DNA from: Uliginosibacterium paludis
GTDB lineage: Bacteria; Pseudomonadota; Gammaproteobacteria; Burkholderiales; Rhodocyclaceae
NCBI RefSeq assembly: GCF_039631355.1
Contig: NZ_JBDIVF010000003.1
Location: 618,617-682,616 of the forward strand
DNA length: 64,000 nucleotides
Direction of reading: 5' to 3'
Below the pieces are notes generated by a model that was given only the letters and a program-made list of their open reading frames with translations, searched no databases and was not told the DNA's origin. A program made the translations under genes and the position numbers. Positions 15,915-24,175 of the stretch are shown piece by piece. Position 1 is the stretch's first letter. The number at the start of each line of letters is the position of its first letter.

Positions 15915-16547
15915 ATGAAAACCATCTCCCCGCGAATCCTCTTTGCCACGCTTGCCACCGGCAGCGTCCTGCTTGCCGCCCAGGCGCAGGCTGCCACTAC
16001 GCCCGGCCTCTACGTCGGCGCCAATACCGGGATCAGCCTCGCGAATCACCGCACCGCCGGCCTTGACGGCGCCGTGGCCAACCAGGGCGTCAATGTCACC
16101 TCGGGTAACTCGGACAAGCAGGACACGGCCTGGGGCCTGACGCTCGGTTATGACATCAACCCGAACCTTGCCGTGGAAGCAGGCTATGTGAATCTCGGCA
16201 GCATGGGCTATCAGTCGAACGCCGCAGCCGGCGCCGTCGTCGGCTCGCTCAAGTCGCAGGGGCTGACACTGGCGGCCAAGGGCACGCTGCCGCTCGCGAA
16301 CGGGTTTGCGGCCTACGGCAAGGTGGGCCTGATCGACGCGCGGACCGACCTGCGTACCAGCGGGCTGGCAACCCGCAATACCCGCGAGTATTCGGTGAGC
16401 CCGCTGGTCGGGCTGGGCGTGAGCTATGACCTCACGCCTCAGGTGGCGACCCAGCTGGAATGGAACCACTACAGCGATCTCGGCGGCGCCTCCACCAGCG
16501 AAGCTTCCTACAACACCGTGTCGGTGGGTCTGCGCTATCGCTTCTGA
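15915..16547 (+). CDS. Outer-membrane beta-barrel protein (OmpA-like transmembrane fold)
   Basis: A 210-aa protein with a clear signal peptide (cleavage near QAQA-ATTP) and alternating beta strands such as GLYVGANTGISLA, WGLTLGYDINPNLAVEAGYV and NTVSVGLRYRF. The last strand ends in an aromatic residue (RYRF), the usual BAM recognition signal. The length fits an eight-strand barrel without the periplasmic OmpA peptidoglycan domain. CAAGGAG precedes the start. The function is not evident; likely structural or a small porin. A terminator follows. Confidence 0.8.
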   Translation: MKTISPRILFATLATGSVLLAAQAQAATTPGLYVGANTGISLANHRTAGLDGAVANQGVNVTSGNSDKQDTAWGLTLGYDINPNLAVEAGYVNLGSMGYQSNAAAGAVVGSLKSQGLTLAAKGTLPLANGFAAYGKVGLIDARTDLRTSGLATRNTREYSVSPLVGLGVSYDLTPQVATQLEWNHYSDLGGASTSEASYNTVSVGLRYRF

Positions 16548-16572
16548 GCCACTCCACGCACGGCAGGGCTCG

Positions 16573-16600
16573 GGCACACCGCCAGGCGGTGTGCCTTTTC
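16573..16600 (+). terminator. Rho-independent terminator after the outer-membrane protein gene
   Basis: An inverted repeat GGCACACCGCC / GGCGGTGTGCC with a very short loop followed by TTTT. Confidence 0.75.
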
Positions 16601-16666
16601 CTGTGCCGCCGCCGGAGGAGCAGAACTTGCTAGGTCTCTCCGGTACCGTGCAGAAGGAGTTCCGTC

Positions 16667-17176
16667 ATGTCAGGCATCGCCAGTGTTCAGGCCATTGAAG
16701 ACGCCGAAGGTGTCCATCTCTACATTTTCGACACCGACGATCACTGCGTGGCCGCGCTGAGCGAACTCGCCCGGCATGCGCCGGCGAGCCTGGCGGATCT
16801 GATGCAGGCCTGCCACCACAACAGGCTTGAAGGTCTCGGTGCGCGGGCCAGCGATCCGGGTGCCGACTATCTGCGCGTCACCGATCCGGCGCGACACTGG
16901 GAAATCATCGCCGACTACGACGGCGAGCACTACACGCCCTATGAAACCGACATGGGCCGGGCCGGTCTGCGCCTCGCAGGCGCGGGCTATGTGCTGGGCC
17001 TTTTCCATCGCCAGGCAGAGGGCAACAGGTTCGAGCACGCCGGCGAAGGCAGCATCTGGCAATACGTCTTTGCCAGCCCGGTCGCGGCCGAGCAGGTCCT
17101 CGACGAGATCGGGCTCGACTGCGAAATCCACGCCATTCGCGCCCTGCTCGACCAGGGATGCCGCCTCGGCAGCTGA
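16667..17176 (+). CDS. Hypothetical protein
   Basis: A 169-aa acidic, soluble protein without signal peptide, membrane helices or a recognised motif. An AAGGAG site precedes the ATG. The codon usage is like that of neighbouring genes, so it is probably real. I do not recognise a family. It stands alone between the outer-membrane protein gene and the small membrane protein gene. Confidence 0.6.
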   Translation: MSGIASVQAIEDAEGVHLYIFDTDDHCVAALSELARHAPASLADLMQACHHNRLEGLGARASDPGADYLRVTDPARHWEIIADYDGEHYTPYETDMGRAGLRLAGAGYVLGLFHRQAEGNRFEHAGEGSIWQYVFASPVAAEQVLDEIGLDCEIHAIRALLDQGCRLGS

Positions 17177-17369
17177 GCCGGCGCTGCCCTCCATCGCGCA
17201 GACCCCGCCACAAGGCGGCCGCAGGGCTCACGCAGGCGCCGCTCTTCTGCACAGTGCACGCTTCAACAAGGAAAGGTCGTGCGCCTGACGGCCCGGGCTG
17301 ATCAGCCGGGGCATCCCCTCGTCTCACGCATGGCATGAAGCTGAAGTCTCTGCAGGAACTGGAACACGC

Positions 17370-17654
17370 ATGAAAATGGAATCCCTCCCGGTCGCCGAAC
17401 TGCCGCTTGAAGCCGTCGCAGCCCTCAGACAAGGTCACCGGATCGCCGCGATCCGCGTCGTACGCAGCACCCAGAACACCGAAACCGATGGTCTCGACGA
17501 GGCCAGGAACAAGGTCGAGGCCTATCTGGCGCAAAACCCCGAACTGCACCGCTTCGTGCGCGAACGCGAGGCGCATGCCCGTGCAGGGCTGGTGCGCATC
17601 ATCGTCATTGCGGCGATTACCGCGAGTCTCGTCGCGATCTTCCTGAACCAGTAA
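17370..17654 (+). CDS. Small membrane protein with an L7/L12-CTD-like segment
   Basis: A 94-aa protein. Residues 20-55 (HRIAAIRVVRSTQNTETDGL and then DEARNKVEAYLAQNP) resemble the C-terminal domain of ribosomal protein L7/L12, where a KxAxIKxVR strand and an LKEAKDLVE helix bind translation factors. A C-terminal helix (LVRIIVIAAITASLVAIFL) would tether it to the membrane. It is convergent with nifF, with 13 bp between the stops. The function is unknown. Confidence 0.65.
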   Translation: MKMESLPVAELPLEAVAALRQGHRIAAIRVVRSTQNTETDGLDEARNKVEAYLAQNPELHRFVREREAHARAGLVRIIVIAAITASLVAIFLNQ

Positions 17655-17667
17655 GCCGGAGCGCCGG

Positions 17668-18228
17668 TCAGGCCAGGGCCTGGCCGGCGAGCTTCGCCAG
17701 CATCTGCGGTCTCACGACTTCCAGCCATTCCTCCAGGCGCAGGTCGGTGAGCTGGCTCTGTGTGCGCTGATCAATGATCAGACCGAGAAAGCGCCCCTCC
17801 AGCACCGAAGCGGAGTGCTCGAACACATAGCCTTCGGTGCTCCACTGGCCAACGATTTCAGCACCGCGCGCCAGCACGATGTCATGCAGCACGCGCAGCG
17901 AGCTGGCAAAGCGTTCGGCATAACGTTCCTGCGCGCCCAGCGCAAAGAACGCCACGCGCTTGCCATCAAACACGGCACCGGCCGGAAGGCGGGCGAGAAA
18001 CTCCTCCCAGTTCGATTCGAGGCAACCGGCCGTCCGCCCCGGGATCTGACCGACGCCATAGCTGGGCGTGCCCAGCAGCAAGGCGTCGTACTGCAACATG
18101 TCGGCCGGCGTGATCCGGTTGACGTTGAGCGGTTTGTCGGCAACGTCGTCACCCAGCAGCTTGTGAAGCTTCTTGGCGATCAGGCGTGTCGTGCCGGTTT
18201 CGGTGCCGAAGAAAATCCCGATCTTCAT
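17668..18228 (-). CDS. nifF: Flavodoxin, nitrogenase electron donor type
   Basis: A 186-aa long-chain flavodoxin. The FMN phosphate loop is GTETGTTR near residue 9 and the first flavin-stacking loop is GTPSYGVGQIPG. GQWSTEGYVFEHS and LGLIIDQRTQSQLTD resemble Azotobacter NifF closely. It donates electrons to dinitrogenase reductase. It is the last gene of a four-gene minus-strand operon that starts at 21336. Confidence 0.88.
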   Translation of the reverse strand: MKIGIFFGTETGTTRLIAKKLHKLLGDDVADKPLNVNRITPADMLQYDALLLGTPSYGVGQIPGRTAGCLESNWEEFLARLPAGAVFDGKRVAFFALGAQERYAERFASSLRVLHDIVLARGAEIVGQWSTEGYVFEHSASVLEGRFLGLIIDQRTQSQLTDLRLEEWLEVVRPQMLAKLAGQALA

Positions 18229-18261
18229 GACGTGAATCTCCCTTGCTGGTGATGATGAGGC

Positions 18262-18714
18262 TCAGGTGCCCGCACGTTGCGCGCCGCCGACCAGGATGTT
18301 GAACACTTCGCGCAGGAGCATCAGCTCGCTCATCGCGCTGCCACGCAGCTCGCTGATCGGCTTGAACACGGCCCCCTGTGCTTCGATCAGCGCGGCGGGC
18401 GCTTCGAAGCAGGTAAAGCGCAGCACGTGCACACGGATTGGCTGGCCATCGGCCATGAACCAGGCATCGAACTCCGGCATCCGGACGATCTCGTCCGGCT
18501 TGAGCTGCCAGGCCGCAACGGCGGCCTGAAGCACGGCCTCGCCATCGTGCCCGGGGTCGATCCGCTCCGGCATCGGCATGGCCACGGCCCCCTCCGGGAG
18601 CGGCCCGGGCGCCAGCAGACACTTGTCCCAGCGCGCAAAGAGCAGTGCTGCGCTGTAGGAATCGAAATGCGCCAGGATCACGCGGTTGGCTTGCAGAATC
18701 TGCGAACTGCTCAT
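18262..18714 (-). CDS. Hypothetical protein of the nifF operon
   Basis: A 150-aa soluble protein without recognised domains. It has one fairly hydrophobic N-terminal stretch (HFDSYSAALLFARWDKCL). It lies 33 bp upstream of nifF and 37 bp downstream of the rhodanese-ankyrin gene, so it belongs to the same transcript. The context suggests a role in electron transfer or protection around nitrogenase, but the sequence gives no specific hint. Confidence 0.6.
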   Translation of the reverse strand: MSSSQILQANRVILAHFDSYSAALLFARWDKCLLAPGPLPEGAVAMPMPERIDPGHDGEAVLQAAVAAWQLKPDEIVRMPEFDAWFMADGQPIRVHVLRFTCFEAPAALIEAQGAVFKPISELRGSAMSELMLLREVFNILVGGAQRAGT

Positions 18715-18751
18715 GACGGGCCTTTCTGTGAGTGAAAACCGGATGCGGGCT

Positions 18752-19570
18752 TCAGCCGGCTGCGAGCGGCAGATCCGCCGTGTGCCGGAGCAGTTTCAGG
18801 CAGTCAAGCGTCGAGCAGAGGTCCACTGCGCGCGCGTCATCGAAGTTCCTTACCAGCGGATCCGCGCCGAGCGAGAGCAGCAGCGCGAGCATGTCGGCCT
18901 TGCCGCTGGAAGCGCAATACATCAGCGCGGTGGCCCCGGTGTCGTTACGACTGTCGAGCAGCACGCCGGCCTCTGCCAGCGCCCGCACACAGGCGCCGTT
19001 TGCCCCCACGCAGGCAAGCCACAGCGCGGTATTGCCATCGGCATTCCGTGACAGCGGACTCGCTCCCAGCGAGAGCAGTTCGCGCAGCAGCGCCTCTTCG
19101 CCGCGCCATGCCGCATGCATGAGCGGCGTCAGGCCGTGTTCGCCGGCCGCATCGATGTCGGAGCCGGAAAAACCGCGGGCGGCAAGGAAGCTGCCCAAGG
19201 CCTGGCTCGTCGATTTGGTGCTCGGAAACGGGGCCGTTTCCGGCAGGGTGAGCGCAGCAGCCAGCGCATCGTATCCACCGTCGACGCTGTAGACCTCGCC
19301 GAAACGGAAGTCGGCAAACATGCCGGCCCAGGTCTGGCTCGCATTGCCCCGGAAGCAATAGATCAGCACCGGCGTGCTGCGCGGCAGGGTCGAGATGATC
19401 TCGCCGAAGTTCGCGTCACTCAGGAATCGGGCGCCTTCGATGTGGCCGCGATCGAAACTCGTGCGGTCGCGGCTGTCGAAGAGCGCGAGCTCGGCGGACT
19501 CGCCCCGGCGGTGCTCGCGGAGCATCGCTGCGGCGCGAGGCGCCGGAATACGGATGAAGGATGGGCTCAT
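18752..19570 (-). CDS. Rhodanese-ankyrin repeat fusion protein
   Basis: A 272-aa protein. Residues 25-110 form a rhodanese domain with a plausible active-site Cys in VLIYCFRGNASQTW (a six-residue loop C-F-R-G-N-A-S, sulfurtransferase type). Residues 135-265 hold three to four ankyrin repeats (GLTPLMHAAWRGEEALLREL, GNTALWLACVGANGACVRAL, GATALMYCASSGKADMLALL). The start overlaps the stop of the nitroreductase-like gene (ATGA). A sulfur-transfer protein with a docking module fits an Fe-S or nitrogenase support role, by inference only. Confidence 0.82.
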   Translation of the reverse strand: MSPSFIRIPAPRAAAMLREHRRGESAELALFDSRDRTSFDRGHIEGARFLSDANFGEIISTLPRSTPVLIYCFRGNASQTWAGMFADFRFGEVYSVDGGYDALAAALTLPETAPFPSTKSTSQALGSFLAARGFSGSDIDAAGEHGLTPLMHAAWRGEEALLRELLSLGASPLSRNADGNTALWLACVGANGACVRALAEAGVLLDSRNDTGATALMYCASSGKADMLALLLSLGADPLVRNFDDARAVDLCSTLDCLKLLRHTADLPLAAG

Positions 19571-21336
19571 GATGGATCGCCTTGTGCGGAAAGCGTGGCC
19601 ATGCCGGCAAGATTGTCCGCTTCGCCCGCGGGCAGCGGTGCGGTGGCGTACTCCGCACGCTCGGCATAGGCGGCAAGGGTTTCGATCCGCGCATCGACGC
19701 GCGGCTTGCCGACGGTGAAGTGATACATCGACTGCCAGGCACTGTCCTCCAGCCCAAGCAGTTCATGCACGGCGTCGTCGAAGTAGCAGCCGATGCCGGT
19801 GCCGCGCAGCCCGAGTGCTTCGGCCTCCAGATACAGCACCTGCCCCAGCAGGCCGGCCTGCCGGTGCAGTTCCCGGTACGCCGCAGGGCTGGCGCCGAGC
19901 GCATCCTCGAAGGGGCACAGCATGCCCAGCGCGAAATGCGCATGCGCGGCGATGTCCTGATGACAATGCAGGCTGCGCGCGAGACGCTGCAGCGCGGGCG
20001 CTTCGAGTGCCTCGATACGCGCCAGATGCAGACCGGGCGGAAGTCCTGGCACCGGCGAGAGCACATGATGTGTTTCGATCCGGCGGCGCAATCCGTTTGC
20101 CGGTTCGCCGCGCGAGAGCAGATAGACACCGCTTCCGAGGGTCTCGACACGATGGACGAAGACGACGAGATCCATGTCCCAGATGGCCGGCAGCACATCC
20201 CAGGGCGCAAAATCGGTGGGCATCAGCCGCCCCATGATGTGCAGGAAATCCTGTCGTGACATCTGCGAAGCCGGATCGAAATGCTGCGCGCTGCGGCGCG
20301 TGAGGGCGAGACTCGCGAACGTTGCACCCTCGCCGGAACAGGCGCCCGGATGCGGCAGGGGCAGACCGATCTGGCGGCGGGCCTGCGGCATGGCGTCGCG
20401 TGTGAGGCGGGCTATTTCACCGATCACCGGCCAGCGATACATTGGATGCAGATCGATCGCACTCGCCTGCCCCATCCACAGCGCGCCGGAGCTGGCCGCA
20501 AGCAGCGCACGCGCCTCCGGGGGCTGGGCCGGAAAGTCAGCGCTGCCCAGGCACATCAGGATTTCCGTTTCTTCCAGCTCGGTTTCCTGGATGCGACGGG
20601 CCGGAAAATCCTGCAGGCGGTCCAGCCCGAGCGCGGTGCCGAGCACGTCCTGATCGATTTCCGGATGCGCCACCAGTTGCCAGCCCAGTGCCGCGGCGGC
20701 GTAGCGCAAGGCGCCCATCGCATGGCCGGTATCGAGCTGACAGTAGCGGAAAGCGCGCTCGCCGTACTTCCATGCTTCGCGCCACATCACCGAGGCGAGC
20801 GCGATATGCAATCCGGGTGCGAGCCCGCTCTGCCCGATGTAGCGGGCGCGGCACTCGAGCATGTGATGCTCGGGGTCGTAGTGATAGACGCCATCGGCGA
20901 GCCCCGCCACGCCTGCCGAGATCAGATAGGCCTCGGCAGGATGCAGGTTGCCGCTGGAAGGATTGGCCCGTACCGCCCAGCGATCGGGCCCGAAACGCTT
21001 CCAGGCCGTGATGCCCAGCGTCAGATGCAGGAAGGCTCCGATGCTCGCCAGATCGACCTTGACCGGCGGATGCGGCAGGGCCACGCTGCCGAAGGGCCGG
21101 CTCAGTGCCGCGCCGAGCGCGCCGGGCAGCGAAGCATCCGCCAGCGGCAGCAGGATGCGCTGCGCACCTTCGAAGTGCCGGAATGCCGCCGGCTGTTCGT
21201 CCCAGTCCAGCGTTTCAGGGCCAGCCGCATAGCGTTCGAAGCGATGCTTGGTGCGATGGTGATAGGCCTTGACCAGATCACGGGCATCGGCGGCGGCTTG
21301 CCCGCCCTCCTGCATGTCGGACGACTCAGGAAGCAT
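19567..21336 (-). CDS. Double nitroreductase-fold (SagB-type dehydrogenase-like) protein
   Basis: A 589-aa protein with two tandem nitroreductase-like halves. The first (about residues 90-290) has NPSSGNLHPAEAYLI and GLADGVYHYDPEHHML, typical of SagB-type FMN oxidoreductases. The second (330-550) shows the degenerate counterpart GSGVYLLSRG and LEAEALGLRGTGIGCYFDD. SagB enzymes oxidise azolines in peptide natural products, but no precursor peptide or cyclodehydratase is nearby. The start MLPESSD was chosen for its AGGAGAAAG site. It heads the operon that ends with nifF. Confidence 0.78.
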   Translation of the reverse strand: MLPESSDMQEGGQAAADARDLVKAYHHRTKHRFERYAAGPETLDWDEQPAAFRHFEGAQRILLPLADASLPGALGAALSRPFGSVALPHPPVKVDLASIGAFLHLTLGITAWKRFGPDRWAVRANPSSGNLHPAEAYLISAGVAGLADGVYHYDPEHHMLECRARYIGQSGLAPGLHIALASVMWREAWKYGERAFRYCQLDTGHAMGALRYAAAALGWQLVAHPEIDQDVLGTALGLDRLQDFPARRIQETELEETEILMCLGSADFPAQPPEARALLAASSGALWMGQASAIDLHPMYRWPVIGEIARLTRDAMPQARRQIGLPLPHPGACSGEGATFASLALTRRSAQHFDPASQMSRQDFLHIMGRLMPTDFAPWDVLPAIWDMDLVVFVHRVETLGSGVYLLSRGEPANGLRRRIETHHVLSPVPGLPPGLHLARIEALEAPALQRLARSLHCHQDIAAHAHFALGMLCPFEDALGASPAAYRELHRQAGLLGQVLYLEAEALGLRGTGIGCYFDDAVHELLGLEDSAWQSMYHFTVGKPRVDARIETLAAYAERAEYATAPLPAGEADNLAGMATLSAQGDPS

Positions 21337-21478
21337 GGTGTTCTTTCTCCTGGATGCATGGCGCGGAAATGCCGCAGGCATTCACTTCGCTCCCATGAAT
21401 CAGGAAGAAAGCTTCTCCCGGCCCGGCAGGGTCATAGCATGCCGCATGTGGCCTCCTTTGCGCAGCGATCGTCATCAC

Positions 21479-21913
21479 TCAGGCTTCGGCAGGCGCTTCG
21501 AGGATGGCAACGGCCTTGACACTCACATTGTTCTTCGTCGCATCGGTATAGGGGCAGACCTTCAACGCGCGCTCGACCAGCGAGTCCGCCGTGACCTGGT
21601 CGATGCCGTGCAGGATGGTCGCGAAGGACAGGGAGAGGCGGTAGGCATCCTCGAAATTCTTGTAGAGCGAGACCTCGGCCTCCACCATGCAGCCTTTTAC
21701 CGGCAGGCGGTCCGCGCGGATGATGTGGCGCACCGAGTTCTCGAAGCAGGCCGCGTAGGCCGCAGCGAAGAGCTGCTCGGGATTCGCCCCGGGCTTCGTG
21801 CCGCCCAGCTCCGCAGGCTGGGCGAGATCGACCTTCAAACGGCCGTCTTCGCTCTGCACGCGGCCATTGCGGCCACCCTGGCTGAATACGCGGGTCTTGT
21901 AGATGAGATCCAT
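21479..21913 (-). CDS. ohr: Ohr-family organic hydroperoxide resistance protein
   Basis: A 144-aa OsmC/Ohr-fold peroxidase. The two redox cysteines are in AAYAACFENSVRHI and ALKVCPYTDATKNN, and GGTKPGANPEQLFAAAY matches the Ohr subgroup. It reduces organic hydroperoxides in the cytoplasm. The start MDLIYKTR was chosen over an upstream extension. It lies upstream of the SagB-like gene with a 142-bp gap and may have its own promoter. Confidence 0.9.
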   Translation of the reverse strand: MDLIYKTRVFSQGGRNGRVQSEDGRLKVDLAQPAELGGTKPGANPEQLFAAAYAACFENSVRHIIRADRLPVKGCMVEAEVSLYKNFEDAYRLSLSFATILHGIDQVTADSLVERALKVCPYTDATKNNVSVKAVAILEAPAEA

Positions 21914-22219
21914 GACGGCTCCTGTGATCGGGTCGGGGGGCGGACAGCGCGCCCTGCGCGACCTGCCCTGCGGGCTTACTAGCAAGAGCCGTACGCAAGC
22001 ACGCAGGATCCGCCCGGCATGCAGCGTGCAGGCCCGCTGGCCTCATTCCGGCGCCTGCCATGGCAGGCATGGCGGCGCGAAAGTGACAGCCGAAAGTGAC
22101 AAAAGTGACGCAGCGCACGCGACCTCGCTGCGGCAAAGGCCGCCTGCTGCGGCCCCTCGCCGGGCTGGCACCAAGCTTGCGTGAGAGCGACGATACCTTC
22201 TCATTGCGGGGAGTCGAAC
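21914..22219. other. ohr / amine oxidase divergent spacer with AAGTGAC repeats
   Basis: A 306-bp spacer. It contains three direct copies of AAGTGAC at 22081, 22094 and 22103. They could be a regulator site for the divergent genes. No sigma-54 element or ORF is convincing here. Confidence 0.4.
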
Positions 22220-23806
22220 ATGCTCGATACGATCATCGTCGGTGGTGGCGTCTGCGGTCTTCATCTCGCGGGCAAGCTCCAGTCCACCGGTCAGGACTAT
22301 CTGCTGATCGAGGCCCGTGACCGCCTCGGCGGACGTGTCGAGACCGTCCCCGGCAGCGAGCGCGAGGTGGCAGCCGACCTCGGGCCGAGCTGGTTCTGGC
22401 CCGGCACGCAGCCGCGCATGGCCCGTCTGGTTGAAGAGCTCGGGCTCAGGAGCTTTCCGCAGCATGACACCGGCACCATCCTCCATCTGCCTAAAGGTGA
22501 CGGCAGCCCCGAGCCGCTGCCGCAAAGCAGCGTGCATATCGAGGCGCGCCGCCTCCACGGCGGCATGGGCATGCTGATCGACGCACTCGCCGGGCGTTTG
22601 CCGGCAGGGCGCATCCGGCTCCGGGTCGAGCTCACCCGGCTCATCGACCGTGGAGATCATGTCCAGCTTGAATGCCTGCAGGATGGCGTGCCGCTCACAC
22701 TCGACGCACGTCATGTCGTGCTTGCTCTTCCGCCGCGTCTCGTCGCCAGCAGGATCGTCTTCGAGCCTGCGCTATCCGATCCGCTGCTGGAAATCCTGCG
22801 TGCCACGCCGACCTGGATGGCTGCGCAGTGCAAATCGATCAGCCGTTTTCCGGTCGCGTTCTGGCGGGCCTCCGGGCTCTCGGGCAATGCCTTCGTGACG
22901 CATGCCCAGGCGGTGCTGGGCGAGATCTTCGATGCCAGCGGCGAGCACGGAACGCCTGCGGCACTGGGTGGCCTCTCCGCGCTGCCGGCCACCGTGCGCA
23001 CCGCTTTCTGCAAGGTGCATGATCTGATGATCCACAGCCAGTATGCCCAGCTCTTCGGCCCTGCCGCAGCGCAGGGCGAACTCTTCGTCCGTGACTGGGC
23101 CGCAGAGCCCTTCACCTGCACCGAGCTCGATCTCGTGGTCGCCAGCGCCCATCCGCAGGATGGCATCCCGGAACTGGCGAGTGCGCACTGGAGCGGCCGG
23201 CTCTTTCTCGGTGGCAGTGAAACCGCCGCGCAGTCGGCCGGTTACCTCGAGGGCGCGCTGGATGCCGCTGAGCGCATTGCGCGTGAGCTCTCTGCCCGCG
23301 CGACGGATCCCCTGCGTTCCGAGCGGGCTGACCTGCGCGAGAACCGCGCCTGCCTCGAGCGCTTTCATCGCAGCGTGTCGCTGCTGCGCACCAACGCGAT
23401 CGAAAGATATGTCACGGGCATCAAGCGTGCGCTCAGCTCGCAGCAGAGCGAGGATATGACGCAGATCGTGCTGATCGAGGTGGCGGCACACGCCTATGCC
23501 GCTGCGCTCGAATGCCTGCAGGGCCTGCCGCTGCAGCTCGGCGAAGCGCGCGTCGAGCATGGCCGGGTCAGTCTCACCCCGGCACTGCTCGCGGCCTTCA
23601 GCGGCTTCACGAACGACCTGTTGCGCGACGTGCAGCAGCACAACGCGAGCTCCTGCGCGATTTCGAATTTCCCGGCCGAACAGAAACTCAATCAGGCCTA
23701 TCTGCAGGCGATCCGGCGTGACCTCGCGGCGCAGTGGCGCGAGTTCGCCCTGGCGCTCAACGAGCAGTTGCTCGAACGCATGGAACAGGTCGCGATTCCG
23801 GACTGA
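22220..23806 (+). CDS. FAD-dependent amine oxidase family protein with an extra C-terminal region
   Basis: A 528-aa protein. The dinucleotide-binding motif IIVGGGVCGLHLAGKLQ is at the N-terminus, followed by ARDRLGGRVETVPG. GSETAAQSAGYLEGALDAAE near residue 335 is the second FAD contact of monoamine oxidases. After the oxidase domain ends (about residue 355) some 170 helical residues follow that I cannot assign. The start MLDTIIV was chosen because it begins the beta strand and follows a GGGGAG site. The substrate is unknown; it may act on polyamines or other amines. Confidence 0.78.
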   Translation: MLDTIIVGGGVCGLHLAGKLQSTGQDYLLIEARDRLGGRVETVPGSEREVAADLGPSWFWPGTQPRMARLVEELGLRSFPQHDTGTILHLPKGDGSPEPLPQSSVHIEARRLHGGMGMLIDALAGRLPAGRIRLRVELTRLIDRGDHVQLECLQDGVPLTLDARHVVLALPPRLVASRIVFEPALSDPLLEILRATPTWMAAQCKSISRFPVAFWRASGLSGNAFVTHAQAVLGEIFDASGEHGTPAALGGLSALPATVRTAFCKVHDLMIHSQYAQLFGPAAAQGELFVRDWAAEPFTCTELDLVVASAHPQDGIPELASAHWSGRLFLGGSETAAQSAGYLEGALDAAERIARELSARATDPLRSERADLRENRACLERFHRSVSLLRTNAIERYVTGIKRALSSQQSEDMTQIVLIEVAAHAYAAALECLQGLPLQLGEARVEHGRVSLTPALLAAFSGFTNDLLRDVQQHNASSCAISNFPAEQKLNQAYLQAIRRDLAAQWREFALALNEQLLERMEQVAIPD

Positions 23807-23835
23807 GACCGTTTTCTTCCGCCTTTGGTGGATTC

Positions 23836-23867
23836 GGGCGCGTCTGAGGGGGCGCGCCCTTTTTTTT
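23836..23867 (+). terminator. Rho-independent terminator after the amine oxidase gene
   Basis: GGGCGCG and CGCGCCC arms with a 10-nt loop, followed by eight T. Confidence 0.85.
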
Positions 23868-24020
23868 CCCCAGGCCAGGCGAGCGCATCAGACCGAAGTT
23901 GCCAAAACGGACGCATGCACGCAAAGGCATGTTCCCTTTGTCGCAATGCCGGAAGCTTTGTCTGCTGGCACGACGCCGGACAAAACGTACAAAGCCTTGC
24001 GCAGCAAGGAAAACAGGCCG

Positions 24021-24036
24021 TGGCACGGATCTGGCT
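24021..24036 (+). promoter_or_regulatory. Sigma-54 (-24/-12) promoter of the nifB operon
   Basis: TGGCACG-GATC-TGGCT: the -24 block is perfect, the -12 block differs at one base, and GG/GC are 12 bp apart. The predicted start near 24047 gives a leader of about 130 nt. Confidence 0.8.
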
Positions 24037-24175
24037 ATCTAGCCTGTACCCACCCCGACACAGCAGCCGGGAGGCTCTGACAAAGGTGTGGCGCAGCCGA
24101 GGCCGGACAGGCTCTCGCGCAGCAGGACGAAGCAGCCAGCAGATCAGGGTCTCCCGGGTTTTCAAGGAGTACGTC

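Larger units (their letters stand above)
23807..24175. other. nifB upstream region
   Basis: A 369-bp spacer with a terminator for the oxidase gene (23836) and a near-perfect -24/-12 element for nifB (24021). No exact TGT-N10-ACA site was found between them. A TGGCACG at about 23974 lacks a matching -12 element. Confidence 0.6.

Noticed and set aside
15478..15918. Open frames on both strands in the receptor/outer-membrane protein spacer
   Set aside because: Pro/Arg-rich translations, no ribosome site, and one would cover the FNR box; considered non-coding.
23974..23990. TGGCACG upstream of nifB as a second promoter
   Set aside because: No GC at the -12 position; the element at 24021 is much better.
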